A stretch of 64,000 nt of DNA from Pelargonium tetragonum (taxonomy: Eukaryota; Streptophyta; Magnoliopsida; Geraniales; Geraniaceae), in the NCBI GenBank assembly GCA_036897445.1, contig JAYMTL010000022.1, positions 111,231 through 175,230 of the forward strand, read 5' to 3'. A program made the position numbers and the translations under genes. Numbering within the stretch: position 1 is the stretch's first letter; every line of letters begins with the position of its first letter. This document shows positions 23,360 through 36,304 of the stretch, in pieces. Under the pieces are notes generated by a model that ran no database searches, was not told the DNA's origin, and worked only from the letters and a program-made list of their open reading frames with translations.

Positions 23360-26300
23360 ATTCTGCAGTCCCTTGCTTCTTCACTTAGTTGCTTTCTTTT
23401 GCAATCCCTTACTTACCTGCTTTTTAAAAACTTTAGAGTTTGCTAAACTTTTCCCCCAATTAGTACAAACTTCTTTGTGGACTTAAATGAAGGTAAACTC
23501 AGAAAGCCCTACCTTTTCTTTCTTTATCTTTACTAGAACTGACAGGAAACCAAAAAACGGAACTTTGACTTGCCCCACTTATAAAGTCTAAAGTCAAGCA
23601 TAAAATCCAATAACAAGGCAGTAAATCGAAACTCAATTTAGGAAGCAAACAGAACCTACTTCAAAAAGAAAAAGAATAGAGCCCAGCGGATAGCCTTTCA
23701 AGAGAAACCTTCCTTTGCGCTACTTCACCTTCCTCTTAAACTAACGAGATTAGAAATGAACTACCTATGAGACTGACCTTTGACCTCTAACTAGAGGAAG
23801 ACTTGGGATATTAAGAAAGTGGAAAACGTAAACAAAACTTTCAGGCTAGAAAACCCATAGAACCTTACAAAATAGACTTCGTTACTCAAATCCCAATAAA
23901 CAAGCCGCCCCTAGTACTATCTCTAAAACCTTGGTCTCCGGGCTGACCTCTATAAAAGAAAAGGAGTCCCTGATAAGAGAAACAGGCACTTTTTCTTACT
24001 TTTGCTATATAGCGAGTAGACTTTTTTCAAAACTCATTTCATTACCTTTAGTAAAATCCGGTTGATAGGTTTTACCGCAAAAATTGAACAAGAAAAATTC
24101 TGAGTTTCCCAATAGAAACCGGGTTTTTACTCTTTTTTGAGAAAAACTCCGTTTGATATAGCGAGAAAAGTTCATTTCGAGATTTACCAAGGGAGGAGGC
24201 TTTAAATCAATTTCAATTTCCATTCTATCTATATAGTAGCAAAAGTTCATGCTTTTTCTCATTCAACTTGGGAAATCTACCTACTTCTTTTCTTTTTCTT
24301 TGCCTCCGTCCAATTACTTTCGGAATGATCCCTGTTCTGTATCTCTTTTTCTTGTCAGGCAACTTCCGGTCGTTCAAACAGAAGTCAAACCTATTGAGTC
24401 AACCTTTTACTGGAAACCCGCTCTTTAGCAAACAGAATGAACTCTCTTACTCTAAGATAACTATTCATTAACATATCAGACTGATGGTATATACTTATTC
24501 ACTATCTATACATATAAGACTAGGAGCTCAATTCAATCCTAAAAGAAGATCTTAGCTACAAAAAGGAAAGGGATACAGAACAGAAGAGAAGTAGTCTAGC
24601 TAAGAATCCGAAGAAGTTAGTTACAAAAAGAAGTAAAGCCATAGGAGAAGAAAATTCAGTTTTTAAGAAAGATAAAAACAAAGAAGAATAGAAGCAAATC
24701 TTTTTTGAAAGGGATCCATACATATTCATGAAACACGAGAGTACCAAAACCCCTAAGTGTCATTTATCCTTAGATACTAAGCAGCGGGCCCCTATTTGAC
24801 CTTTTTAGAACCGGTTTTGACTATATATATTATTTTCAAATTTCTTACTTTCTTTTATAGAAACGATCTTAGCTCCCTTTTAACCCGTCTTAGAAATCCC
24901 ATGAATTTCTCCAGTCAATTCTAAGAAACTGGAATCTAGACGAAACAAAATCATGCCAAAATAGATACCCGACATGTCAATTCTCTTTAGTAGTTCGTGG
25001 ACTTCTTCGTAAGGCCTCTTTTGCATTTTTAATCCCTTTCAGAGCTATGCCTTTTTCCCAACCCTGCTCTGTAAAAACCCATTACAATTTTTATAGATTC
25101 TTGAAAACTCTTGAATAGTTCCCTGCGACCTGACCTACACTAAAAAAAAGGGCTCTAATCCCAAAACACTTTGATAGCAACCCTGTCTGCTTTTCAGAAG
25201 GGACCCTTATTCACGCTCTTCTCTTTCGAATTCCCAATCTCGTGAAGTGGTAGCCTCTAAAGGAAAACAAGCTTACCCACAAGCTCCAGACTTTCCTGTA
25301 CATTTCTTTTAACCTCGTTCAAATAGAAGTTAGCCTATCCCAGTATTGGATCCCCTTATCGTGCGTTTTAAGACATTCTATAGCGCTTGACTATTGGGTA
25401 GGGGCTTCTTACACGAGATCCAGTAAGGGAATACGCGGGTTCTAATCCCATAAACCTAACTACTCTGGATCCTTCTTTATTTAAATGGTATTTGCCTTAT
25501 TGTACTAACTTTCTTCTTGTAGGAATCTCCTGTGTCTTATAAGCTCTACTTAATACTTAATTGTATTACTATAAATAGATATCTAATAGGCAATAGGTCT
25601 CAATAGGTATATAGATTCTTTTATTACTCTTCTTTATGGTATAGGATAATTCCTCCAGTACTCTGTTAAAAAGAAGAGGAAAACCCTCATCGTCCATGTT
25701 ACCGCGGGGTACCTTAATTAAGAAGGTTAAAACAAAAAGTAGTCTATATAGTACATACTTACCTTCCCCAACCTATTCTTCTTTTGGTATTCTTACTCGC
25801 TCTCGCCTCTAGATCTCTTCTATCTGTCTTGATACCTGCACTTTTCTTATGAGCTTGACTTATCGGGGCCCTACCTTTCTTGATAATAATTTTAGCTATT
25901 TTGTTACTAGGATTCTTACTATGGGCTTGACTCGATCCCCTGTACTGATAGTTTGGGTATTAGTATTCCCCTTTTTGCAGCTGTTTAACTACTGCATTCC
26001 TCCTTTAGGGCTCGCTCGGAATTTAGTAGATCGATAGAGTCTTTCTTAATTCTTAATTAATAATAAGTTCTAGCAAGGGTATTGAAAAAAACCCCTTCAC
26101 TTTTATTTGAAGCTTAAACCTAAACTTAACGATACTCCTACAACTTCTTTTGATAGGCATTTTACTTCAACTCCTTTGGAAGCCTTCTTTTTTGTACCTG
26201 AGTTTAAACACGAAGCTTATATTCTATCTATAGATATATAACTGACTTCTTAATAAACGGGGGTACTTCCCTCTCATAGACTTCGTTTGAATTAGACTTT

Positions 26301-28130
26301 ACCTCGCATTAGTGGATCTCCTAAGATTTAGTAAAAGCTTGGGAAAGTCCTTTCCGTAAATAACTAACTAAAATCAGAGCCTTCCTTATTTCCTGTGGAT
26401 ACCTGTAAAAGCCTGACTTGTATAGAACTCTCGACCCAAAAGAGAAGGAAAACCCAAGAGAAAACGACCCTAATCCTATATCTTACCCCGGGCATAAATA
26501 ATAAAGAACCCTTCCTTTTTAAACCTTGAAAGTCCAGAGCAAGCAAAACCACTTAAACCGGATCAGGAAAAATTTTAGTATACATTTTAAGTCAATATGG
26601 GAAAATAGAAACTCAAACATAAAAAGACGGATGCGTCCCATTCACCTAATAAAGTGCTGCAGCAAGCTTGACTCGCAGAAAGAAAGAGCTCAGCCCTTTT
26701 TATAGAAGCGCTGAAAAACAATAAAGCTAACTTTAGTTTGGAATGCCCCTTTAGGAGCTATAATACCGCTACTCTTAAGGGTAAGGGAGACTCCTCTATT
26801 ACTAATCTTCTTGTAGCCTACACCTTTGTACCTACTGTACTTATTTTAAACGAATAGTAAGATCTCCGTATTGCCGAAAATTCTGATCTTTAGCTCGATC
26901 TACATCTAGATTTATGCGGTTTTACTAGAATAGAACACATAAAAACGAAGAAACTTAACCCTTTAGTCCTATTTGCCTAATTGGCAGGGTTTACTATTTC
27001 ACTTCTGGCTTGAACCTAACTTTCCTAGAGTCAATTCCTATTTGTTATTCTCCTATCTGTAATATAAGCACGGCAGACTTTCTTAGTTCTTTACTAGAAA
27101 GACCCCTACTTGGGCTCTTCCACATCTTTTTTCATCCTACGAAACCTTAATAACAAAGGAACGATAAAGCAATTCCTTACTCTTCCTGCAAAAACCTCAT
27201 TCCTTTCTGGTTTTACAATTTCCATTTACACTAGACCTGGGGAATAAGAAAAACAAACTTTCCTTAGAATATAAGCATAAGGAATCCTTTAAAGCTGAGG
27301 CATTCTCTGGAAATTCCTATAACTTCTACCTAAATTAGTTGCAAAACCTGTTCTTTCATTCTTAATCTCGAGTAGCTTTATGCTATATTCAGAACCTTTC
27401 TTGTGGGCTATACTCGTACTCTGCCGCTCAGTCTTATGCTTAAGGGTCTTCCATAATAGTATGCCTTGTTTCTGTTTCTTATTCGGACCCTCGGTCTTAA
27501 TGCTTAATGACCCTTTTTAACCTGGAAAAGTAAGTACTCTTACCCCTCTCTTCTTATGTATCATAGCTTCCTTCTTATGTCTACTCCTACTTTTTCTTGA
27601 AAGCCTTACTAACTGTCTTGAGAATCTATCTACCCTTAGTCTTACTCTGCAACTAAGAACCCGCAATACCTGTACTCCTATTACCTTAACTTTCTTTCCT
27701 CCTGAGGATACCCCTAGCTTTCATTCAAGTCTTCTTTCATTATACGGAATTCAAAATCTTGTAGGAGATACAAACTTAAGCTATACATATACTTAAATTA
27801 TCTTTATCGGAAATTCATTACCTTAAGCTCTACTTTAGTGATTTTCTTTCCTTAGGAGCCCCTTGCAGTAACACTATAAAAAACGCGGGTTATAATCCCA
27901 TAAAACTTCTGATTCACTTTTTTTCATATATAAAGGCCCCCCTTTCCTGTATTCCCTGCTTTCTAGTTCTCCGTACTTATTATTTATATGAATCTCTACA
28001 TTCTATTCTATAAGAGTCCTATTGTATTCTTTCTTTTCTGATACTCCTTAAGTCAATACTAAGCTGGAAATGAAGTTGACTCTTTCAACCTTCTTGACTT
28101 ATTTGTTACTCTATTCTTTTCAATTATTTG
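23360..28130. other. C-skewed block, no supportable gene
   Basis: The plus strand is C-rich over G for most of 4.7 kb (about 15 C to 5 G in the 60 bases from 27,001), again opposite to the preceding block. Open frames at 24.0-24.3 (minus), 24.3-24.5, 25.8-26.0 (plus) and 26.4-26.55 kb (minus) are short and unrecognisable. T-arm-like phrases GCGGGTTCTAATCCCATA near 25,435 and GCGGGTTATAATCCCATA near 27,885 resemble each other but lack surrounding cloverleaf structure. Confidence 0.4.
24119..24175 (+). repeat. Diverged local repeat D, copy 2
   Basis: Partner of 23228-23274, with the shared ending GATATAGCGAGAAAAGTTCAT against TATATAGCGAGGAAAGTTCAT. The matched area may reach further left, because both copies are preceded by an AAAATTGAACAA phrase (near 23,171 and 24,083). 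This suggests a duplicated unit of up to a few hundred bases. Confidence 0.55.
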
Positions 28131-31100
28131 TTTCCAATTACTAAAAAGACTAAGCTAAAGCTACGCGGGGCAATTAAAAGTTTCTTCTTAGCGTATAAAG
28201 GCTGTAAGGAGAGGTGAAAAGGAAGGGGATTTTAGGTATAGCTACATAGACTATTACACTGTCCTAGTAAGTAAGGCTAACTCCTCATTCATTAGCGATA
28301 AACACAGAGGGCAAGAGGAATATGCCTTAAGGAAGGTAACACTACCCCCTACAAGGCACTAAACTCCTTTTTGATAAAAAGCATAGAAATAAATAGAACA
28401 AGAGGAGTCTCAGTATCCCCTTACAAGATTACAAAAAACTACAATAACAAGCAATAAACTAAAATACAATTCATTATAGCAAGCTCCAGTAACTATAATA
28501 GCTATGAATCTTAGCAACAAGAAGACTAAGTACAGGCATAGTATAGTCTGCTCCCCCTACTTCTAATTAAAGTCAAAACCCGGGTATAGCGGCTGGGATA
28601 CAGATACAAGGCATTATAGCTCGTATAAAGCTAACTCTAACTAACAACAAAGCAGGTAAGTAAAACAAATAAGAAAGAACAAAGTCGGGCTACTGCCGTG
28701 GGACCTCAAAGAAGAACAAAAAAGAATTTCTTGAATTACCCTAAGAGCAAAAACCCCGGTACATATTAATTAAGAAACAAGAGCTCTTGAGAGAGTTTAA
28801 ATCTTTGCTTTCTTAAGAACCCCTTTTGACTTTGTTTGTAGCGTTTCAACGCTTTCCTAGTTGGTTTGGAATCTTTAGTAGTATCATAGAAAAAGTGACT
28901 AGTAGAACTAGAACCTGGTTTTCAGATATCTTATCGCGATTGAGAGATCATACCCCTAACCCATATAGTATAACTCATAACAAAAGCCTCTATAGATGGT
29001 AGGAAGACTTTGGGGAAGATTTTAATATTAGTGCGTTCACTTTATTCTTAGAGAATTAATTAATTAGATTGAGAAAAGTTTCTTGAAAGAGTTTCCTAAT
29101 GCAAATACTAGAGTTGATATAGAAAACTGCGGTAAATCCTATAAAAAAGAATAACGAGTAGGACCAGAGCGGGTTATAGCATACGTAAAAGGTCGTAGAT
29201 TTTGGAAATAAAGAACTCCTCTGCTAGAATAGAATTATCCTGTGATTTTCAGAAAAAGGAATTTAAAAAGTAAGCCAAAAGTATGCGGGGTCCATCTAGA
29301 CTTTGTTTGAGTTAAAATGCTTTGAAGATAAATAAACAGGGATAACCTTAAAAATAGAGTTAGGGGATCCTACTTTTTAGACCCCTGGACCTTCTCAAAG
29401 TTGCTTTTGCCTTAGTTTAAGGAATTGCTTTGTTAACAAGCTGCTTCTGTTTTTGATTTTGACTCGCTTCTTCTAAGACAGGATAGCCGGAAAGATCCAA
29501 AAACTTCGACAAAAATTGTGCCTAAAAGAGAGGGCTCCCTATTAGCTATTAGGAATGAACGAGAAACTTCTGGAATTACCTTTAGCTTTGCTTCTTCTGA
29601 ATTTCCTCAATAATAAAACACATGTATAAGTTCCAGCTCCCACACTCTTTTAGCTCCTGCTTTCAATAACAGGAGAGTTTTGCTGAGTCGTAAACTTAAA
29701 GCTTAAAAAAGTTAATGGATAATTTATAGAATACACCGCACAAAGCATTAGAAATATTAAGTAAGGGGTCTCTCGTCAAACAGGAAAAACCGGAAACTCC
29801 TACTCTAGCCCACAAAAATACAAAAAGCATAGGGAAAACTGAAGCACGAGTTCTATAACAACAGGAGCTTGTCTCTCAAGGGAAATCTTAGATACAAATA
29901 TTTTGAGATTTAAGGTCATTTTAGTTTTTCAGTGTTGGTTATACAAGCGTCTCATAGTAGCCTTAGACAAGGAGTTGTGCATACGCCTAACTTCTTTGTC
30001 AAGGTCTAATAACTTAGAAAGTAGAACGCAATTTCAAAAGCACAGAGTATTATCCTGGTATTTCCCTTTTTTCCTCCGGTATTAGGAATTCTCACATTCA
30101 ATGTATATAAGCCCTTTAGCAGCTCATTAAAAAGCGCCCAGCCTTCTCCTCTAGAAATTCCTACACAGAGAATTTGAAAGGCATACTCTTTATTCGAATC
30201 GACTCGCTTAAGGTAAACTCTAATTTATGCGTATATCATGGCTAGGACACCCTCTAAATTCTTTTTTATATACTCTTTTCAATTCAACGTATACTGTATA
30301 TAATAGAAGCTTTTCTAATCCTCTAAGAGGGCGTTGGGAACTTTCTATAAAGAGAATCTTACTCAACATAATAGGGGCTCTTTTTCGATTTATCCTCATG
30401 AAGTTTCAAAAACTTAGAAAATTTCGAAAAGTAAAGTATCGAGTGGAAGATTTTTGGTTTACGCTTTTTTATTCGAGTTACATTCTATTTTATAGAATAA
30501 GAAATAAGAATTCCATTCGCTATAGTAACAATACCTAGGCGGCGAAAGAGCCCCAAACTTAGATACAAGTTTTTTAGGATATGACTCAACCAGAGAAAAG
30601 AGCTACTCGATGAGGATCCTTTGACTAGCTGCGTTTTCTTTATGCCTTCTCGTTTTAAACTTCCCATTCATGTTTTCACTCTCTCTATCTGGTTTTTGAA
30701 AAGAGCTCTATAGAATCGCTTAAATAAAGGAATTGTAAATCTGTTATATTGGAATCTCCAATTAACGCAAATGCTTTCGGTTCCTTTTATTCTGCCTAGT
30801 ACAGGTAATTTCTATAATTAAGTGGTTTAATTACTCTATCAGTTCTATAGTTCTACTCAAAATTGGTTTATATGGCTCCTTTTTTCTAAGTTTCTACTGG
30901 CTCTTGGTGGTTCAGCCCACATTTTATTTGCGAAATGGTTGCCTTTCGTGCAGGCTCTTGAGATCCCAATGTCTACGCAATTCTGGGCATCTAACTGCTT
31001 TTTTTAGAGTCTTGTTTAGGTTTGGTTGCATTGGTACAGGGTTCAAGCTGGATTACACTCTGTTTGAAAAGTTCTTTTTTAAGCAAGACTTTAGGATACC

Positions 31101-32202
31101 GTTTCCTTTGGGATTTAAAGAAGGAAAATCCCTCTTTGTGTATTTGTATTCTGGGTTTCCTGATTTTTAAAGTAAACAAAAAGGGAGCCCAGGTTATAAG
31201 AAGAGTACAGTTTATGAGGGTAATAAAAGGCCGGGAAGTGAGGAATTTCTACTAATTACCGGCAAACAAAATAGGACATAAAACTTTGGAAGTTCTTTTT
31301 AAGGATATCCGGGACTGAGAAATAAAAAGATGAAAGCCCAGGGAATTGAGAGTCCAAAAAGTCTTCCTTGTTGTACTAGCTAGGGTTCCTTTAGTTTTAT
31401 TGAAATTTCGGGATTTATAAAAAAATAGAGAGTTTAGAGTATGTGTAATATATCTTCAAAGCAGCCTAGTAAATGAGTCTTAGGTGAAAAGCTCCTTTAT
31501 TATAGTTTATAGTGCACAACTTAGCATACGAATACCGGAGTACCCTTTAGATTTTGGGATTTAGGGTAACGATTAAATACCTATATATCCACAAAGGAGG
31601 GGCCCTGGTAATTCTAAAAAGTAATAAAAAGGAAATATACTTATAAAACAGGGTAAGTTAGGTTATACAGCAAACTTTTCTTCTTTACTTACTACACAGA
31701 TATACTAAAGTATTCAAAAGCCTCTTTCTAAAAAGGACCTTGCAGAAGAGTATTCCGTTTCCTATAGGCTCCCCTCGAGAGACTCCTGAGAGTTGTAACT
31801 TTACTTACTTTGATTTATCTACTTATTAAGGCTAATACCTCCCAATTTAAGATTCGTAACAATTGATGTCTAAGCCAAGCTTTAATTAATATAGGAAACC
31901 CGGGTATGGGAGGTCTTAATATCCTGGTATAAGAAAGGTCTTGTCGACGAGAAGTAAACGGCTATCCTTTTTTTGTTACTGTATTCTTCTAAGGTAAAGC
32001 TGTACTATAATATTTAGGAATTGAGTTTCCAATTACTATTAGATGGTGTTAGTATTACCTTATGAAGTGTTTCTAGAATATCTAGCCTTTTGCAAGTAGG
32101 TCTTAATAAATTTACAGGAGGTAGTTAGTCTAGGGCTCCTATATGAACCTTCAGGGATTTCGAGAACTAAGGTTTTTTAATACGAGACATTTTCTAACCA
32201 GG

Positions 32203-32230
32203 TTGTACTGCAAGTACAAGAAGCGCTTCT
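32203..32230. repeat. Two abutting short inverted repeats
   Basis: TTGTACT and AGTACAA (32203-32209 and 32213-32219) flank a 3-base loop. The perfect 12-bp palindrome AGAAGCGCTTCT starts on the last base of that hairpin, at 32219-32230. Confidence 0.75.
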
Positions 32231-35200
32231 GTAAAAAAACGAAATACTACATACTATGTGAGCGCTGTTTTGTGTAAATTGAATTCAGGACACTTTTTCT
32301 TTTTACAATCCTCATGTTAATCCACGAATATATGTATGAACGTATAATAAAAGTCTTTTCGAGGGAAGCCCTACGTTCTACTAAGAAAAAGATAAATAAA
32401 AAGATAAGGAATTTTTTAAAATTCTTCTACAGAAATATTGATACTTAATCAAAAGAACCCGCAAAATAGAACTTAGTGTTGTCTTGGTTGTACATAACCG
32501 GCTTTCAAAAGAGAAAAAAGACTTATGCTTCCTGATTCGGACCCTGTTCCGTCTCTAAAATTAGTAGTTAGTAATGAATCAATTTTTGTCAATCTAAGAA
32601 TGCTCCTTTAGATAAGAAAAGGCGGGTTCCCTAAAAAGGCGGAGCTGAAGCAGTCCCGAGGATTTCCATTTTTCATTTGGTCACTTTTTCTTAGTAGGAA
32701 GCGTGTGGCAAGACAAGAGATATAGTAAGATTTTATTTACTCTGTTCTGATCTGATAAATATGGGAAAGCTTGCTATATTATCTAAACGGAATGCTTACC
32801 GGGCCATGTCAAGTTTATAATGCAGGACTTGGTTTCTAGAGTACCCTCTCTGGGATTCTACCCTTAAGAGATGAAAGGATTTCCGCGGATAAGAATATTG
32901 GGCCTAATACTAACTGAAGTTAAAAGGTTAAAAGCCTCGTAAACTTAGCTCTGATGAAGAGTACTTTTTGCACTGAATTAAAACATTAACAACTAGGAGC
33001 TTCCCGGGTTCTTATAATGGGTCGGGTGAGGCGGAAGTTGAGCATAAAAAATTGTAATAGTTGGATACTTTGGTATATACCCCTCTCCTTCTTTTTAAGA
33101 GGGATACACTTACTCAGAGTCTTTACTTAAATAACAGGCTTCAGCTTTGCCTAACTTCAACGTATATTATTAACAAAGGGGTGACTGGGCCAAGTTTTAT
33201 AGTAGAGAGGCTTGAAGTTAGTGGTTCTTTGCATTACTGCATAAAGGCCCTTAAGCAAAAACGTTAGAAGAGTTTCTGGGACAGTCCTACTTAACTGCTT
33301 CCTAGCGACTGGGGTTCGCTTGCCTTACAACTAGGATAACAAGTTTTAAAGTTTCCTTTTCAGAATCATAAGGGAGGTTTAAATTCTCATCACTGCTCCG
33401 AAAACCTTATAAAAAAGTAAGTAGTTTTTATCTTTTTTATATACGAGACTAAAGGGTCCTGATTAAAAAGAATACTAGAACGCGGTTGTCAGTGGAAGGA
33501 GAGCCTTAGTTATAGGACTTAGTTACACACCTCTTAAGGTTACGATACCCCCTAGTTTTCCCCGGAATAACAAAAAGAAAAGAAAGGATTTCTTTCCTCT
33601 TCCGTATTCCTGTGCGGAATTCTACAAACCCATGTTAAAATAGAACGCCCTTTTACGTTTTACTTTTTATGGTAAACAGAACACTAAGCAGGTCTTCCCT
33701 TCATTTCGAGGCTTCTGAGACTCCTCGTATAAAAGAATTTCTGGGTGTTAAGAGAACTTTTTGGTATAAGGTATAGGTTAAAACCGGTATAAATTCTTTT
33801 TTAAGAGTTCCCTTAGGAGAAATCGACCCGCTAAAAAATTGAGGGCTTATATACACTCATCAAGTAAAAAAGGGGTCTATGCAAGAAAGGTAAGCGCTCC
33901 TACTAAGAGTACAAGAACTGTAAAGTCTCTGCAACCGGGACCAAGTATTAAGGACTTCTTTTTAACCAATTAAAAAGTACCACCCATGACGTATTGTGAA
34001 AGCAAGTTAAGGGTTGGAAAGTTTAGTTATTTCATTGCATTCCGCAGGACTTTAGCTACGAATACTCTAGTGTATACGCCTTTTATAACAGGGGAGGCCC
34101 CCCTCACTATGCCGTAAGCTCCTTTTGCTCTATGGATCCCCCATATTTTAGGTACGAAGTCATGGTATAAGAAGAAGCCTGCCAACGACATTAGCTAGAT
34201 AATCAAGAAAAGCTAACCCGATAATTATATAAACTAAACGGATTCCATTACAAAAATGGGGTTTTACTTATTTGTAAGGAGCTAGTACACTAAAAAAAGG
34301 AGACTTTTTAGGTAATTGCAAAATGGGTTCATACTTCTTTTTTTTGTTCTTTATCTTCAGCGACCGACCATACTTCTTCTTGAAAAGTTGGTAAATCATT
34401 GGACTTGAGTTAAAGAAATTAGTATTTATTTAATAGAAGAAAAATCTTATCCATAGCTACGAAATTAACGACCTGTATCTCTTAAACCTTACCTAAAGCA
34501 TTGGAAATTCTATATCGGCTTGAGACCCCCAGAATTCTATGTTAAAGCGTGCGGCTTCCGGCCGGGAACACTCAGGTTCAAATTGCCCTCATTATAGGAC
34601 TCCTCGATAGAACACTTCTACCCTATAAAATGACAATACCCGTACTAAATTCCTGCGAACCCCTTTAACGGCACCTAAGTATGGAATAAAGTAGCTTGCG
34701 GAAACCTGGCAATACTACTCCCTCAAAAATCTTTGTTTTTTCTGGAAGAAAAAGGAATAGACCCCTCCTTAAAGGTAGCGCATAAAAGACTATCTTGAGT
34801 TTGTTTTTATTTTCTAGAGGACTACAAAAACTCTGGAAGCTTTTACCCTTAAGAAGAAGATCTTGAATTTTATAGTAGTTTACCCCTTGCGGGTAGTGAA
34901 ATCTGGCATAAGGCCGGAACGAGTCTTTTAAATTTATTCGACTTATTCATAGTTAGAAACTTAATTTGTGTTAGCAATTTCTCTATTTTTATACCGGACC
35001 GATCTTATGTCCAAAGCATTTAGCTCAACTCAAGGATTAGGGCTTTGAAAGCGGATTCCTGACAGGCTGGGGGAGCCACAAATATAACCCTTTTTGCTGC
35101 TGTTTTTTATTTCTTTTATAAAAAAATCAGAGGTCCTTTCTGTTAGTTTTGGCTAATAGGTCTCGAGTTTGAGTAGGTTACGCCTAGAATAATAGAATAA

Positions 35201-36288
35201 ATCAAGTACCCGAACTCTTAAAAAAAGGATATTCATAGCGCTGAAATGCTTTTATATAAACCTCAGATACTCTGAAATTGAAACTTAAAGCCTCCCTCTT
35301 TAGCGCTGTCAGGTGATCCTTGCGAAGCCTCTTTTTACTTAATGTCGGCTGGAGGATACTCGACACTTACTACTAGTTAAAGATACCTACCTAAATTATT
35401 GAATTTACCAATAGTAATGGGTTAAAAAGGGTCCTTCTAGGGCCTCCGCGTTTTTGAAATGAAAACTTCACTTACCGGAGTTTCCTTCAAGTAGCTTAAG
35501 TCCTTTCCTTATGCGAGTTTGCTTTAAAGTCTCAAGCCCGGCTATAGTATAATAATCCCGGTTCATCGACAAAAACTGTCTTATTAAAAAAGTCTTATAA
35601 TTCAGAATTAGCTTTATACCAGATACCTCCGAATAACTCCTCTAGCTATGTGGGATATATCACAAAAGGTGTTGGGTAGATTTTGATACTTGAAACAGCG
35701 AGTATATTGCATAAACTTTACCACTGGGCTAAAGTACTTTCTTCCACTTCTGTAACAACTCTGAGTAGTAGGCTAAGGGGCGCCTTAAGAATAAATAGGA
35801 GAGTCTTTTTTTTAGGTATACTTGTCCTTAATTCTAAAGTTTATCAGTCTGATACTACTCAGTAACGGTACAAGCTTCTGGTTTTTTTACTTTTTTACAA
35901 GTAAACCTAAAAGTTCTTTCTAATTAGGCTAGATTGAGTACCCCTCCTTTTGGTCATTCACAAGGAGTCAAAATTATTCTGAAACTTCCTAAAAGTACGA
36001 AGTATTAGCTCTCTTTTTATTATAAAAGGCCCCCTGTAGGTATATAGGGGTTTATACTTTAACCGGATTTTTATAGAGGGAAATAGGTATAGTGTAGCTG
36101 CTGTAAAAACACAAGTAAATAACATTGTTTAGAATTCGAAGCAAAACTCTCTGGGCCTTGTTCTAATGTCTAACTCTTCCTTTATATTACGTAGGAAAGC
36201 TGTAAGTTTCGTGTATTAAAATATTGTGGCAACTAAACAAAAAGAGCTATGCCTATCCCATTGCATTAAAATATTCAAGAGTCCTACT

Positions 36289-36304
36289 TCTTTCTCGAGA
36301 AAGA
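36289..36304. repeat. Perfect 16-bp palindrome
   Basis: TCTTTCTCGAGAAAGA is self-complementary over 16 bases. One or two palindromes of this length are expected by chance in 62 kb, so it is not remarkable alone. Confidence 0.85.

Noticed and set aside
25405-27910. GCGGGTT(C/A)TAATCCCATA phrases near 25,435 and 27,885 as tRNA T-arms
   Set aside because: No D-arm, anticodon arm or acceptor stem at the right spacing; the mutual likeness may be a dispersed short repeat.
30227-30538. Longest open frame, 103 codons, plus strand, ATG start, basic and aromatic-rich peptide
   Set aside because: No recognisable motif or neighbour; one or two frames of this length are expected by chance over 62 kb at this composition.
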